DNA of 64,000 nt from Amycolatopsis anabasis (GTDB lineage: Bacteria > Actinomycetota > Actinomycetes > Mycobacteriales > Pseudonocardiaceae). Within the stretch, counting starts at the first letter, position 1, and the number at the start of each line of letters is the position of its first letter. Below are positions 8,294-17,600 of this stretch, piece after piece. The stretch lies in contig NZ_VTHK01000044.1 in the NCBI RefSeq assembly GCF_009765355.1, positions 1 through 64,000 on the forward strand, in the 5' to 3' direction. The translations under genes and the position numbers were made by a program. The notes under the pieces are model-generated. The model made no database searches, was not told the origin of the DNA, and saw only the letters and a program-made list of their open reading frames with translations.

Positions 8294-9285
8294 CACGTGC
8301 CCCGGCCGGGGAGGATCAGGATCTTCCCCGGACTCCCGGCTTCCAGCGCACGGTAGCCCTCGCACACCTCGTCCAGCGGGAACCGTCCGGCGACCGGGCT
8401 CACCACCGCGGGATGTTTGACGGCGAGCGCCAACGCCTCCTCGATGAGGCCGACCACGTCGTCGAACCCGTCGACGTACGCACCCGCGTTGAACTTCGTC
8501 ACGAAGACTCCGCCCGCCTTGAACAGCTCGCCGAAATCGGCGCCGGGCACCGGACCGGTCAGCTGCCCGTAGTTGATCAGGCAGCCACGCGGCGCCAGCA
8601 TGCTCAGGCTGGCCCGGAACGTCGATGCCGCGACCGGATCGAAGACCACGTCCACACCGTGACCGCCGGTGGCCGCGCGCACGGCCGCGGCCACGTCCCC
8701 GCTCCCGCGCTCGACGACCTGGGCGGCGCCGAGCTCGCGCGCCACGTTCACCCGGTCACCGCTGGCGATGCCGACGACCTCGGCGCCCCGCTCGGTCAGC
8801 CAGGGGACGAGCAGCCTGCCGACCGAGCCCGCGGCACCCCACACGGCCGCGCGGCGTCCCGCCAGGGGCCACACCCGGGTCAGGGCACCGGCGGCCGCCC
8901 CGGCGTGCGCCACCGAAGCCGCTTCCTCGAAGCCGAGCCCGTCCGGGATCCGGACCAGTCGTTCGACCGGAACGGTGACGAAATCGGCGCACGACCCCAT
9001 CCACCCGGTGCCGCACACCCGCGTGCCCACTGGAACGGCGCCGTCCGGCCCGGTCGCCACCACCGTGCCCGCGGCCTCGACCCCCACCGGGAAGGGGAAC
9101 GACGTGGAGACCACGTAGTCACCCGAACGAATCAGGCTGTCCGCGTGGTTGAGCCCGGCGGCCTCGATCTTGACGACCGCTTCGCCCGGCCCCGGCGAGG
9201 CGATGTCCTCCACGGCCACCTCGATGACCTCGGGGCCGCCCGGTCGGGTCGCCCGGGCGAATCGGCGCTGAGTGGTTGTGTCCAT
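8293..9285 (-). CDS. MDR-family NAD(P)H-dependent oxidoreductase (quinone oxidoreductase-like)
   Basis: This 330-residue medium-chain dehydrogenase/reductase has a GroES-like N-terminal domain (GLNHADSLIRSGDY, FPVGVEAAGTVV) and a Rossmann domain with VWGAAGSVGRLLVPWL and VVFDPVAA. Structural-zinc cysteines are absent, as in quinone oxidoreductases and enoyl reductases of this family. The substrate is unknown. Possible roles are reducing a quinone made by the FAD monooxygenase, or an enoyl intermediate in extender-unit supply. The ATG at 9285 follows the hydroxyacyl-CoA dehydrogenase stop by 13 nt, and the stop overlaps the decarboxylase start, so it is an integral part of the operon. Confidence 0.82.
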   Translation of the reverse strand: MDTTTQRRFARATRPGGPEVIEVAVEDIASPGPGEAVVKIEAAGLNHADSLIRSGDYVVSTSFPFPVGVEAAGTVVATGPDGAVPVGTRVCGTGWMGSCADFVTVPVERLVRIPDGLGFEEAASVAHAGAAAGALTRVWPLAGRRAAVWGAAGSVGRLLVPWLTERGAEVVGIASGDRVNVARELGAAQVVERGSGDVAAAVRAATGGHGVDVVFDPVAASTFRASLSMLAPRGCLINYGQLTGPVPGADFGELFKAGGVFVTKFNAGAYVDGFDDVVGLIEEALALAVKHPAVVSPVAGRFPLDEVCEGYRALEAGSPGKILILPGRGT

Positions 9286-9298
9286 CGCTTCCCATTCG

Positions 9299-10159
9299 TC
9301 AGTGGTATTGGTAGAACCCACGCCCGGATTTCTTACCCAGCAATCCGCCGTCGACCATCCGCGACAGCAGCGGCGGCGCCGAGTAGAGCGGTTCCTTGAA
9401 TTCCGCATACAGCCCGTCGGCGACCGCGGCCAGCGTATCCAACCCGATCAGATCGGCCAGGCGCAGCGGACCCATCGGGTGGGCGCAGCCGAGAGTCATG
9501 CCCCGGTCGACGTCCTCCGGTGTGGCGAAACCGGATTCGACCATCCTCATCGCGGACAGCAGGTAGGGCACGAGCAGAGCGTTCACCACGAATCCGGCGC
9601 GATCGGGCGAACGCACCACCTCCTTGTCCAGCAGCTTCCGCGCGAATACCTCGACCCGATCGAAGGTCTGTTCCGAGGTGAGCAGCGAACCCGTCAACTC
9701 CACTAGCGGCAGCACCGGAACCGGATTGAAGAAGTGCGTCCCGATCACCTGTTCCGGACGTTCGGTGGCGCCGGCGATCTTCATGATCGGCAGGGACGAC
9801 GTGTTCGTGGTCAGGATCGCGTCCGGATCCTCAACGATCTTGTCCAGCCGGGCGAAGACCTCCAGCTTGGCCGCCTCCTCCTCGATGACGGCCTCGATGA
9901 CCAGCTGCCGGTCACCGAAGTCGCCGAGATCGGTCGTGAACGAGATCCGCTCCAGGATCCCGGCGCGTTCCTCGTCGCTGATCTTGCCCTTGCGCACCGC
10001 CCGGTCGAGGGAACCTTCCACCCGGGATCGGCCCGCCCGCGCCGATCGCTCGGAGGTCACCGCGACGAGCACGTCCAGCCCCGGCCGGGCGCACACCTCG
10101 GCCAGCCCGGAACCCATCAACCCGCAGCCGACCACGCCCACCCGGTTGATATCGCTCAC
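9299..10159 (-). CDS. 3-hydroxyacyl-CoA dehydrogenase (3-hydroxybutyryl-CoA dehydrogenase type)
   Basis: This 286-residue protein has the N-terminal NAD-binding motif VGVVGCGLMGSGLAEV. It also has the catalytic-region sequence VIGTHFFNPVPVLPLVEL and the C-terminal helical domain with GFVVNALLVPYL and LADLIGLDT. It reduces a 3-ketoacyl thioester to the 3-hydroxy form. With the KAS III and CCR just upstream it forms the standard route from a short acyl-CoA to an alkylmalonyl-CoA; the dehydratase step is presumably supplied by primary metabolism. The GTG start overlaps the KAS III stop by four bases (GTGA), showing tight coupling. Confidence 0.93.
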   Translation of the reverse strand: MSDINRVGVVGCGLMGSGLAEVCARPGLDVLVAVTSERSARAGRSRVEGSLDRAVRKGKISDEERAGILERISFTTDLGDFGDRQLVIEAVIEEEAAKLEVFARLDKIVEDPDAILTTNTSSLPIMKIAGATERPEQVIGTHFFNPVPVLPLVELTGSLLTSEQTFDRVEVFARKLLDKEVVRSPDRAGFVVNALLVPYLLSAMRMVESGFATPEDVDRGMTLGCAHPMGPLRLADLIGLDTLAAVADGLYAEFKEPLYSAPPLLSRMVDGGLLGKKSGRGFYQYH

Positions 10160-11160
10160 CGTGCCACCCCCGCCTTCCAGCGCAGCAGGCAGTGCCCGAG
10201 CGCCATGCCTCCGCCGAAGCCCGAGAGCAGCACGAGTTCCCCGTCGCGCAGGGCACCGGAGCGGTGGGCCTGGTCGAGGGTGACCGGCATCGAGGCGACT
10301 CCGGAGTTCCCGTACTCCTCGACGGTGAGGTGGGTCCGCGCGTTCTCCAGGCCGATCTGCTCGGCGAGCGTGCGCAGCAGCACCCCGTTCGCCTGGTGCG
10401 GCACGAAGTGCTCGACTTCTTCCCGCGCGACACCGGCCCGGGCGAGCAGTTCCTTCACCGCCTGCGGGACGTTGCCCAGTACGAACTCGGTGACCTCGCG
10501 CCCGCGCATCCGCAGGACGTGCCCGATCTCGTCGACCGTCTCGTGCGAGGCCGGGCGCCGGCTGCCCCCGGCCTCCACGGTCAGGAGATCGGCCTGGTCG
10601 CCGTACCCGAGCAGATCGGTCTCGAGGATCCCGTACCCGTCGGGTACCGGGCCGACCACCGCCGCTCCCGCGGCGTCCGCGAGGAGCACCGTCGTGCCCC
10701 GGTCGTTCGGGTCGATGAACCGCGACCAGATGTCGGCCGCCACCACCAGGGCGTGCGAGCCGGGCCGGTTCGCCACCAGCCCCTGCGCCACCGCGAGCCC
10801 GTACACGAACCCGCTGCACGCGATGTTGAGGTCGAAGCACGCCGCCCGGCGTGCCCCGAGTGCGGCCTGGACGAGACACGAGGTCGGTGGCAGCGGGGCG
10901 TCGCCGGTGGATGTCGGCACGATGAGGTAGTCGATCCGGTCGGCGGGCAGGCCGATCTGGTCGAGCGCGTTGGTGGCGGCCCGGATCGCGAGATCCGAGG
11001 TCGCCTCGGACGGCGCCGCGTACCGCCGCGTCCGGATCGCCGTCTTCCGCTCGATCCACTCGGTGGTCACGTCCAGCCCGGGGGCCAGATCGGCGTTGGT
11101 GATCTCGGTTTCGGGCACGTACGAACCCGTCGCCAGGATTCCGATGGACTGGCTAACCAT
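10156..11160 (-). CDS. Ketoacyl-ACP synthase III (FabH-like)
   Basis: This 334-residue thiolase-fold protein has a complete KAS III catalytic triad: Cys115 in NIACSGF, His255 in FVPHQAN and Asn285 in EYGNSGVAS. Such enzymes condense an acyl-CoA with malonyl-ACP. Here, next to a 3-hydroxyacyl-CoA dehydrogenase and a CCR, it probably sets the chain length of a branched or longer extender unit, as in clusters for hexyl- or isobutylmalonyl-CoA. The ATG at 11160 is preceded by GGGAG and overlaps the end of the CCR gene; a GTG two codons upstream is possible. The acyl-CoA used cannot be read from the sequence. Confidence 0.93.
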   Translation of the reverse strand: MVSQSIGILATGSYVPETEITNADLAPGLDVTTEWIERKTAIRTRRYAAPSEATSDLAIRAATNALDQIGLPADRIDYLIVPTSTGDAPLPPTSCLVQAALGARRAACFDLNIACSGFVYGLAVAQGLVANRPGSHALVVAADIWSRFIDPNDRGTTVLLADAAGAAVVGPVPDGYGILETDLLGYGDQADLLTVEAGGSRRPASHETVDEIGHVLRMRGREVTEFVLGNVPQAVKELLARAGVAREEVEHFVPHQANGVLLRTLAEQIGLENARTHLTVEEYGNSGVASMPVTLDQAHRSGALRDGELVLLSGFGGGMALGHCLLRWKAGVAR

Positions 11161-12493
11161 GGGCACCCACTCCCAGCAGGTTCAACCGGTGCTCGCCGAT
11201 GCGTGCCCGCTTTTCCGGGTCGGTGACACCGAGGCCGCGTTCCGGCGCCAGGCACAGCACGCCGATCTTCCCGAGGTGGCTGTTCGTCTGCACCAGCCGG
11301 CCCGCTTCGCCGATATCGGCCAGCGGGTACACAGTGGACAGCATCGGCATGATGCGGCCCAGGTCGATCAGCCGGTTGCTTTCCCACTGTTCCTGCAGGT
11401 TCGCCGCATGGCTGCCGACCACCCGCTTCAGCTTCATCCACAGGTAGCGGTTGTCGTACTGGTGCTGGTACCCGGTGCTGGAGCCGCAGGTGACCACCAC
11501 CCCACCGCGGCGCACCACGAACATCGAGATGCCGAAGGTCGCGCGGCCGACGTACTCGAAGACGATGTGCGGATCCTCGCCGGTCTCCCGGCGGATGATC
11601 TTGCCGAGCCGCTTGCCCGCCTCGATGACCTTCGACGGATCGTCCCCGTCGTCGCCGCCGATGCCCAGTTCCGCCCGGTTGATCACCACGTCGCACCCGA
11701 TGTCGGCCAGGCGCGCGGCCTTCTCCTCGGAGCCGACCACGCCCACCGCGATCCCGCCGCCGTGCCGGACCAGTTGCGTGGCATACACGCCGAGCCCGCC
11801 GGTCGCGCCCCAGATCAGCACCACGTCGCCCTGTTTCATCCGGGCTCCGCGGTCGCTGACCAGCATCCGGTAGGCGGTGCCGGCGCATGCGGGCGTGCTC
11901 GCGGCCTCCTCCCAGGACAGGTGCGCGGGCTTCGGGATCAGCTGGCTCGCCCGGACGATCGCGTAATGCGCGAGCCCGCCGAAGTTCGTCTCGTAGCCCC
12001 AGGCCTTCTGCCCGTCGCCGAGCATCCCGTCGCCCTGGGTGGCCGGTTCCTGGTCGTCCACCTGGATGGGGCTGGCCAGGACGTGGTCACCCACCTGCCA
12101 GCGGCGAACGCCCGCTCCCATCCGGACGATCACGCCCGCGGCGTCGGAGCCCAGCACGTGGTACGGCTGGTCGTGGCGCCGTTCCCACCGCCCGCGTTTG
12201 CCGTACTGCTTCAGGAAACTGAAGGTCGGCAGTGGTTCGAACGTGCCGGACCAGACCGTGTTGTAGTTGACCGAGCTCGCCATCACGGCGATGAGCACCT
12301 CGTCCGGAGCCAGCTCGGGCATCGGGACGGGCCCGACGCGTAGCGACTTGCGGACGTCCTTGTCCTCGACGCCGTTGAACATGTCGATGTCCTCGACGCG
12401 GGTGTGCGCGGCGAGATACTCGGCCGGTACGGGTTGCCGTTCCAGTTCCTCGGGACCGGCGCCGCGCAACGCCGCCGCTGCGAGAGAATCCAT
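11153..12493 (-). CDS. ccr: Crotonyl-CoA carboxylase/reductase (CCR)
   Basis: This 446-residue protein has the length expected for CCR. It carries SSVNYNTVWSGTFEPLPTF near the substrate site, KAWGYETNFGGLAHYAIV, which includes the CO2-binding Glu, and the NADPH fold IWGATGGLGVYATQL. The segment RVVGSHAANLQEQW contains the His thought to help hold CO2. The residue before the key Glu is Tyr rather than the Phe of some homologues. It reductively carboxylates a 2-enoyl-CoA to an alkylmalonyl-CoA, for example ethylmalonyl-CoA from crotonyl-CoA. AGGAAGG precedes the ATG by five bases. The preceding gene ends two bases upstream of the ATG. Confidence 0.95.
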   Translation of the reverse strand: MDSLAAAALRGAGPEELERQPVPAEYLAAHTRVEDIDMFNGVEDKDVRKSLRVGPVPMPELAPDEVLIAVMASSVNYNTVWSGTFEPLPTFSFLKQYGKRGRWERRHDQPYHVLGSDAAGVIVRMGAGVRRWQVGDHVLASPIQVDDQEPATQGDGMLGDGQKAWGYETNFGGLAHYAIVRASQLIPKPAHLSWEEAASTPACAGTAYRMLVSDRGARMKQGDVVLIWGATGGLGVYATQLVRHGGGIAVGVVGSEEKAARLADIGCDVVINRAELGIGGDDGDDPSKVIEAGKRLGKIIRRETGEDPHIVFEYVGRATFGISMFVVRRGGVVVTCGSSTGYQHQYDNRYLWMKLKRVVGSHAANLQEQWESNRLIDLGRIMPMLSTVYPLADIGEAGRLVQTNSHLGKIGVLCLAPERGLGVTDPEKRARIGEHRLNLLGVGAHG

Positions 12494-12495
12494 CA

Positions 12496-13461
12496 CTACC
12501 TTCCTTTCTCGGGGACGACGACCAACCGGCGCCCAGGCACCTCGCGCCGCCAGGCCTGTTCGATCTCGGGCAGGCCCACCGGTTCGACATCGACGCGTAA
12601 CTCGCCGCGCGCCGCATGGGCCAGGACGACCGGATAGAGCTCGCGCAGCCGCTCGATCCGCGGCGGCGCCCCGGCGCCGAGGGTCACACCGGTGCGGCGA
12701 AGCGCGTTGGCGTGCACCGAGACCCGCTCCCCGGCGCTGTGGCCGAGTTGCAGGTACCGGACCTCGGAGGTCACCAGGAAGTTGCGGGGCAACGCGTCCA
12801 GCAGCACCTGTGCCGGACGACCCCAGAGGTAGTCCAGGACGACGTCGTAGCCGTTCTCCCCGGCCGCGCCGCGGAACGCCTCGGCCAGGTCCGCATCGCA
12901 CTGTCCTAACGGGATCGTCGCATCGGCGCCGAATCCGGCCAGGGTGTCCAGCACCTGCTCATTCCGGCCCGCGGCGACCACTCGCCCCGCGCCGAGGAGT
13001 TTGGCGACCTGGATCGCCGACTTCCCCGCGACACCGGTCGCGCCGAGGACCAGCACCGTCTCGCCCTTTTCCAGCTTCGCTCCCCAGGACAACGCGTTCC
13101 AGGCGGAGACGCCGGGGTTCATCAGCGCGGCGGCGGTGACGTCGTCGACATCCTCCGGCACCGGGGTGCACAGTTTCGCCGGCGCGACGGCATATTCGGC
13201 CATCGCGCCATACGGCGAGCGGACCACGCCGAAGGAGACCCGCGAGCCGTCTTCGAGCACGCCGACACCCTCGGTGCCGCAGATGAACGGAACCTCACGG
13301 CCGCGGGCGAAATCGCGGTCGGTGGTGACCCAGCGCGCCAGCGGGGTCAGCGACGCGGCGCTGACCCGGACGAGGACTTCCCCGTCGCCGGGCTCGGGCT
13401 CGGGGAACTTCTCGAACCGGGGTGCGCCGCCGAACTCGTGCAGGACCGCCGCGTGCATCAT
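12496..13461 (-). CDS. MDR-family oxidoreductase (quinone reductase-like)
   Basis: This 321-residue medium-chain reductase has a short GroES-like domain (MMHAAVLHEFGGAPRFEKFP, FICGTEGVGVLEDGSRVSFG) and a Rossmann domain with VLVLGATGVAGKSAIQVAKL and VVLDYLWG. No zinc-ligand pattern is seen. It lies between the FAD monooxygenase, whose stop it overlaps (ATGA), and CCR, which starts two bases after its own stop. It may reduce a quinone or enone of the product, or serve extender-unit metabolism. Codon 185 is TTA (12907-12909), in the segment ATIPLGQCDAD, which is unusual in this DNA and could make its translation depend on the bldA tRNA. Confidence 0.82.
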   Translation of the reverse strand: MMHAAVLHEFGGAPRFEKFPEPEPGDGEVLVRVSAASLTPLARWVTTDRDFARGREVPFICGTEGVGVLEDGSRVSFGVVRSPYGAMAEYAVAPAKLCTPVPEDVDDVTAAALMNPGVSAWNALSWGAKLEKGETVLVLGATGVAGKSAIQVAKLLGAGRVVAAGRNEQVLDTLAGFGADATIPLGQCDADLAEAFRGAAGENGYDVVLDYLWGRPAQVLLDALPRNFLVTSEVRYLQLGHSAGERVSVHANALRRTGVTLGAGAPPRIERLRELYPVVLAHAARGELRVDVEPVGLPEIEQAWRREVPGRRLVVVPEKGR

Positions 13462-14669
13462 GGCCGCTCCTGGACGGCCATGGCGGGCAGGTCGTTGTTC
13501 AGGTAGTTGCTGGAGTTCTTGACCTGCGCGAGGTTGAACTTGGTGACCGGCAGCAGGCGACCGATCCGCCGCAGCAGCCAGGGCGGCATCGGGACCGTCT
13601 TGCGGCCCAGGGTCCGCGCCGCCTTCTGCATCCCGCGGACCCGGCGGATCCTGGCCTGCTCGTACCCGCGCACCTGGGCCTCCACGTCGCCCGAACCGGC
13701 GAGCGTCCGGCTCAGCACCCAGGCGTCCTCGAGCGCCTGGCTCAGGCCCATGCCCACCCGCGGGGGCACCACGTGCGCCGCGTCGCCGATCAGCGTGCTC
13801 GGCCCCTTACCCCACTGCGGCAACTCGCGGTGGATGATGTGCGGGAAGACGCTGACGTCCTCGTCGCGCATGGCGGCCAGCAGCCGCTGCAGCCCCGGGG
13901 CGGTCCAGTGCCCGAATCGGGCACGCAGGTTGGTCACGGCCGAGCCCTCTTCGCGCAGGGAACGGGTGTCGCCCACCGCGCCGGGTGGCAGGACATCCCC
14001 GTCGCTGAACGGCAGTTCGAAGGCCCAGTAGACCTTGCCCTCCCCCACGGGGTGCATCACGCAGATGCCCTCGTCGCCGAACACGCTGTGCACGGCGTGG
14101 CCGGAGGCGAAGTCGCCGGGCAGGTCGGTGATCCCGTGCCAGGTGGCATCGCCCAGGTAGACGGCGGGGTCCTCGCCGAACAGGCTGGTGCGCACGACGG
14201 AACGCTGACCGTCCGCGCCGATCACCACATCGGCTTTCACCTCGGTGCCGTCGGCGAACGAGACCACCACCGGATTCGAGCCCCCGCCCTGTTCCAGGCC
14301 GGTGCACCGCATGTTCAGCCGGAGCACGCCCTCGGGCAGCCGCGCGACCAGCCGTTCGGCGACCCGGCCCCTCGACCCGACGAGCACGGGGGCGTCGAAC
14401 CGGGCCGCGATCCGGGACAGGTGCACCCGCAGCGCGAGCGAACCGTCGCGGAAGAGCCCGTCCACCGAATCCATCCGCGCGCCGAGCCCGGTCAGGTCGA
14501 CGCCCAGCTCGCGCAGGAGCCCGGTGCCATTGGGCAGCAGGAGTACCCCGTTGCCGCTGGTCCGCACCGCTGGGGCCTGCTCGTAGAGTTCGACCTCGTG
14601 TCCGGCTTCGGACAGCCAGATGGCCGCGGCCATGCCACCGAAACCCGCTCCGATGATGACGACTTTCAT
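13458..14669 (-). CDS. FAD-dependent aromatic monooxygenase
   Basis: This 403-residue flavoprotein is of the PHBH-like group A type. FAD motifs are VVIIGAGFGGMAAAIWLSEA at the N-terminus, DVVIGADGQRSVVR in the middle and STLIGDAAHVVPPRVGMG at about residue 290. The N-terminus begins directly at the FAD motif and no signal peptide is seen. It overlaps the stop of the last PKS gene (ATGA), so it is made together with the synthase. Enzymes of this type hydroxylate phenols. The 3,5-dihydroxyphenyl end of the polyketide is the obvious candidate, possibly leading to a trihydroxyphenyl or quinone ring. The true substrate and timing are unknown. Confidence 0.88.
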   Translation of the reverse strand: MKVVIIGAGFGGMAAAIWLSEAGHEVELYEQAPAVRTSGNGVLLLPNGTGLLRELGVDLTGLGARMDSVDGLFRDGSLALRVHLSRIAARFDAPVLVGSRGRVAERLVARLPEGVLRLNMRCTGLEQGGGSNPVVVSFADGTEVKADVVIGADGQRSVVRTSLFGEDPAVYLGDATWHGITDLPGDFASGHAVHSVFGDEGICVMHPVGEGKVYWAFELPFSDGDVLPPGAVGDTRSLREEGSAVTNLRARFGHWTAPGLQRLLAAMRDEDVSVFPHIIHRELPQWGKGPSTLIGDAAHVVPPRVGMGLSQALEDAWVLSRTLAGSGDVEAQVRGYEQARIRRVRGMQKAARTLGRKTVPMPPWLLRRIGRLLPVTKFNLAQVKNSSNYLNNDLPAMAVQERP

Positions 14670-17600
14670 TGATCGAACCTTCCGCTCGAACCGTTCACTT
14701 TGTTTTCCCGCAACCACTGTTCAACGGCGCGAGCAGTGGAATCCGCGTATTTCTCCAGGATCGAGAAGTGGTCGCCCGGGATGTCGATCGCGGTGTGCGG
14801 GAGTTCCCAGAACGATCGCCAGTCCGCGTGGTGCCGGTTCGATTCGTCGAGCAGTTCCGGTGAGAACGGGTCCAGCGCGCTGAGCAGAACCGTCGGCGTG
14901 TCGATCGGTTTGGGCCGCCAGCCGTCGAAGATGCGCGAGTACCCGCCCATCGCGGCGAGCCGGATGTCGCTGAGCAGGTCGAAACCGCTCTCCCGATCGG
15001 CCATGGCGGCTCCCATGGCGTTCGCGACCCCGGTCTTCGCCATGTGTTCGGGTGAGGAACTGTCCATCAGCACCACCGCCAGCGGGCGGACCGCCTGGTT
15101 CTCCAGCTGGTAGGCGACTTCCTGAGCCAGCCAGCCACTGGCCGACCGTCCGATGAGGACGAACGGCCGGTCGCCCGCCCGGGTCCGGACCGCCGCGGCG
15201 TGCATCAGGGCGAGTGCCTCGATGGTGTCGGGCAGCCGCTGCCCCTTCATGAAGCCGGGCTGGGGTATCGCCCACACTTCCCGCTCCTCGTCGAAGCACG
15301 CGGCGAGGCGGGCGAACTCGTGCGGACCGGCGACGGGCGCGAAGGACGGGAAGCAGATCAGCAGCGGGCCGCCGTTTCCCTGCGCGAGCCGGACGGTGTC
15401 CGGCGCTTCGTCCAGATCGGACGCGGTGAACGCCGGCCGCAACCGGGACGCGGCTTCGAGCAGTTTGACCGACTCCTCGATCTTGCCCAGCTCACAGGCT
15501 TGCCAGTACAGCGAGGCGAGCGGTCCGGCCGAATCCGAATCCAGGGACGCTCCCGCGAGCGCCACCGGCTCGGGCGCCGCGACCTGGGTCGCCAGATGCT
15601 CGGCCAGCGCCGCGGGATGGGGGAAGTCGAAGACCAGGGTCGCGGGCAGCTTCAACCCCGTCGCGGTGGTCAGGTGGTTGCGCAGTTCCATGGCGCTGAG
15701 CGAGTCGAATCCCTGCTCCAGGAACGGGACTTCCGGCTCCACCGCGGCCGCGGTGGCGTGCCCGAGCGCGGTCGCGGCGTGCGTCCGCACGAGGTCGAGC
15801 AGGGTCTCCACCCGGTCGGGTCCGGACATCGCGGCCAGGCGTTCGGCGAGCGAGTCCTCGGTGCGACCGGTGTCCGCGCGGACGGCCTTGCGCGTCCGGA
15901 CCAGGCCGCTCAACACGGCCGGGAGGGTCCCGGCTCGTGCCTGCTCGGCCAGCGCGCCGGAGTCCACCCGCATCGGGATCGGCGTCGCTTCGCCACTCCG
16001 GCAGGCGGCGTCGAAGACCACCAGTGCTTCTTCGGTCTCCCAGGGAATCGCCCCGCCTCGGGTGATCCGGGCGCGGTCCTTCTCGGCAAGGCGCCCGGTG
16101 ATGCCGCCAGGTTCGAGCCACGGCGCCCAGGCCAGCGACGTGCCGGGCAGGCCCGTGGCCCGGCGGTGCCGGATGAGCGCGTCGAGGAACGCGTTGGCCG
16201 CGGCGTAGTTCCCCTGTCCGGGGCTGCCGACGACCGCGCCCGCCGAGGAGAACACCACGAAGGCCGACAGGTCGTGGTCCCGGGTCAGTTCGTGCAGGTG
16301 GAACGCGCCGTCCGCCTTGGGCCGCAGCACCCGGTCGAACCGGTCCGGGGTCAGGGAGTCGAGCAGTCCGTCGTCGACCCGGCCCGCGAGGTGCACCACG
16401 CCGGTCAGCGGCCGATCGACCGGGATCTCGGCCAGGACGCGGGCCAGCGCGGCACGGTCGGCGACGTCGCACGAGACGGCGGTGACCTCGGCGTCCAGGT
16501 CGGCGAAGTCGTGCTCGGCGGCGGTGCGCGACACCAGCAGGAGGTGGCGGACGCCGTGTTCGGCGACCAGGTGCCGGGTCAGCCTGCGGCCGATGCCGCC
16601 ACCGGCGCCGGTGACCAGAACCGTTCCGGTGGTGTCGAAGATCGGCGTGTCGCTTCCGGTGACGGTCGTGCGGGTGAGCCGCGGGACGTGGAGTTCGTCG
16701 CCGCGCACCGCGACCTGCGGTTCCCCGAGCGCACCTGCTTCGGCCAGCGCCGTCGCGGGCACGCCGATGCCGTGCAGGTCGACGAGGACGAACCGGTCGG
16801 GATGCTCCAATTGCGCCGAGCGCACCAGGCCCCAGATCGGCGCGGTGACCGGGTCCGTGGTGGCGTCCCGGGTCACGAACACCAGCCGGGACGCGCCGAA
16901 TCGCTCGTCGCGCACCCATTCCCGCAGGAGTTCCGCGACCGCGGACGTGGCCTCGCGGACTGCCGTAGGTACGTCGCCGGACCACGGTCCACACGGGACC
17001 AGGACCCGCTCCGGCACTGGATCGGGTAGCGCGGCGAGATCCGGGCAGGCTCGCACGGTCGCGCCGATGCCCTCCAGGGCGACGCCCAGCTTCAGTTCGT
17101 CGAAACCCACGACGGCGAACTCCGCGGGGGTTTCCCCACCACCCGGCCGGACCGTCCACTCCAGACGGAGCAGGGCGTGCCCGTCCTCCGGGCGTGACGA
17201 CGGTTCGCGCAGGGTGAGCGTGTCGGCGGACAGCACCGGGTCCCCGGACTGGTCGGTCACCAGCAGGGACACCGCGTCCGTCCCGGTCGGGGTGATCCGC
17301 ACCCGGACCACCTGCGCTCCAGTGGCGTGCAGGGTGACGCCGTGCCAGGCGCCCGGCGTCTTGCGGCCGTCCGCGGCCCGGACGGCGGCGCCGAGATGCG
17401 CGGGGTGGATGCCGAACCGGTCGGCGCTCTGCCCTTCCGGGAGGCGGAACTCGGCGAACACTTCCTCGCCCAGCCGCCACGCGGATTCGGCCTCGTCGAG
17501 CCAGATCTCCTCAGCCCCGGCGGGCGGCCATTCCGCGAGACCTCCGGTCGCTGGGACTCCCGCGGTCAGGACCCCGGTGGCGTGCCGCGTCCAGGGATCT

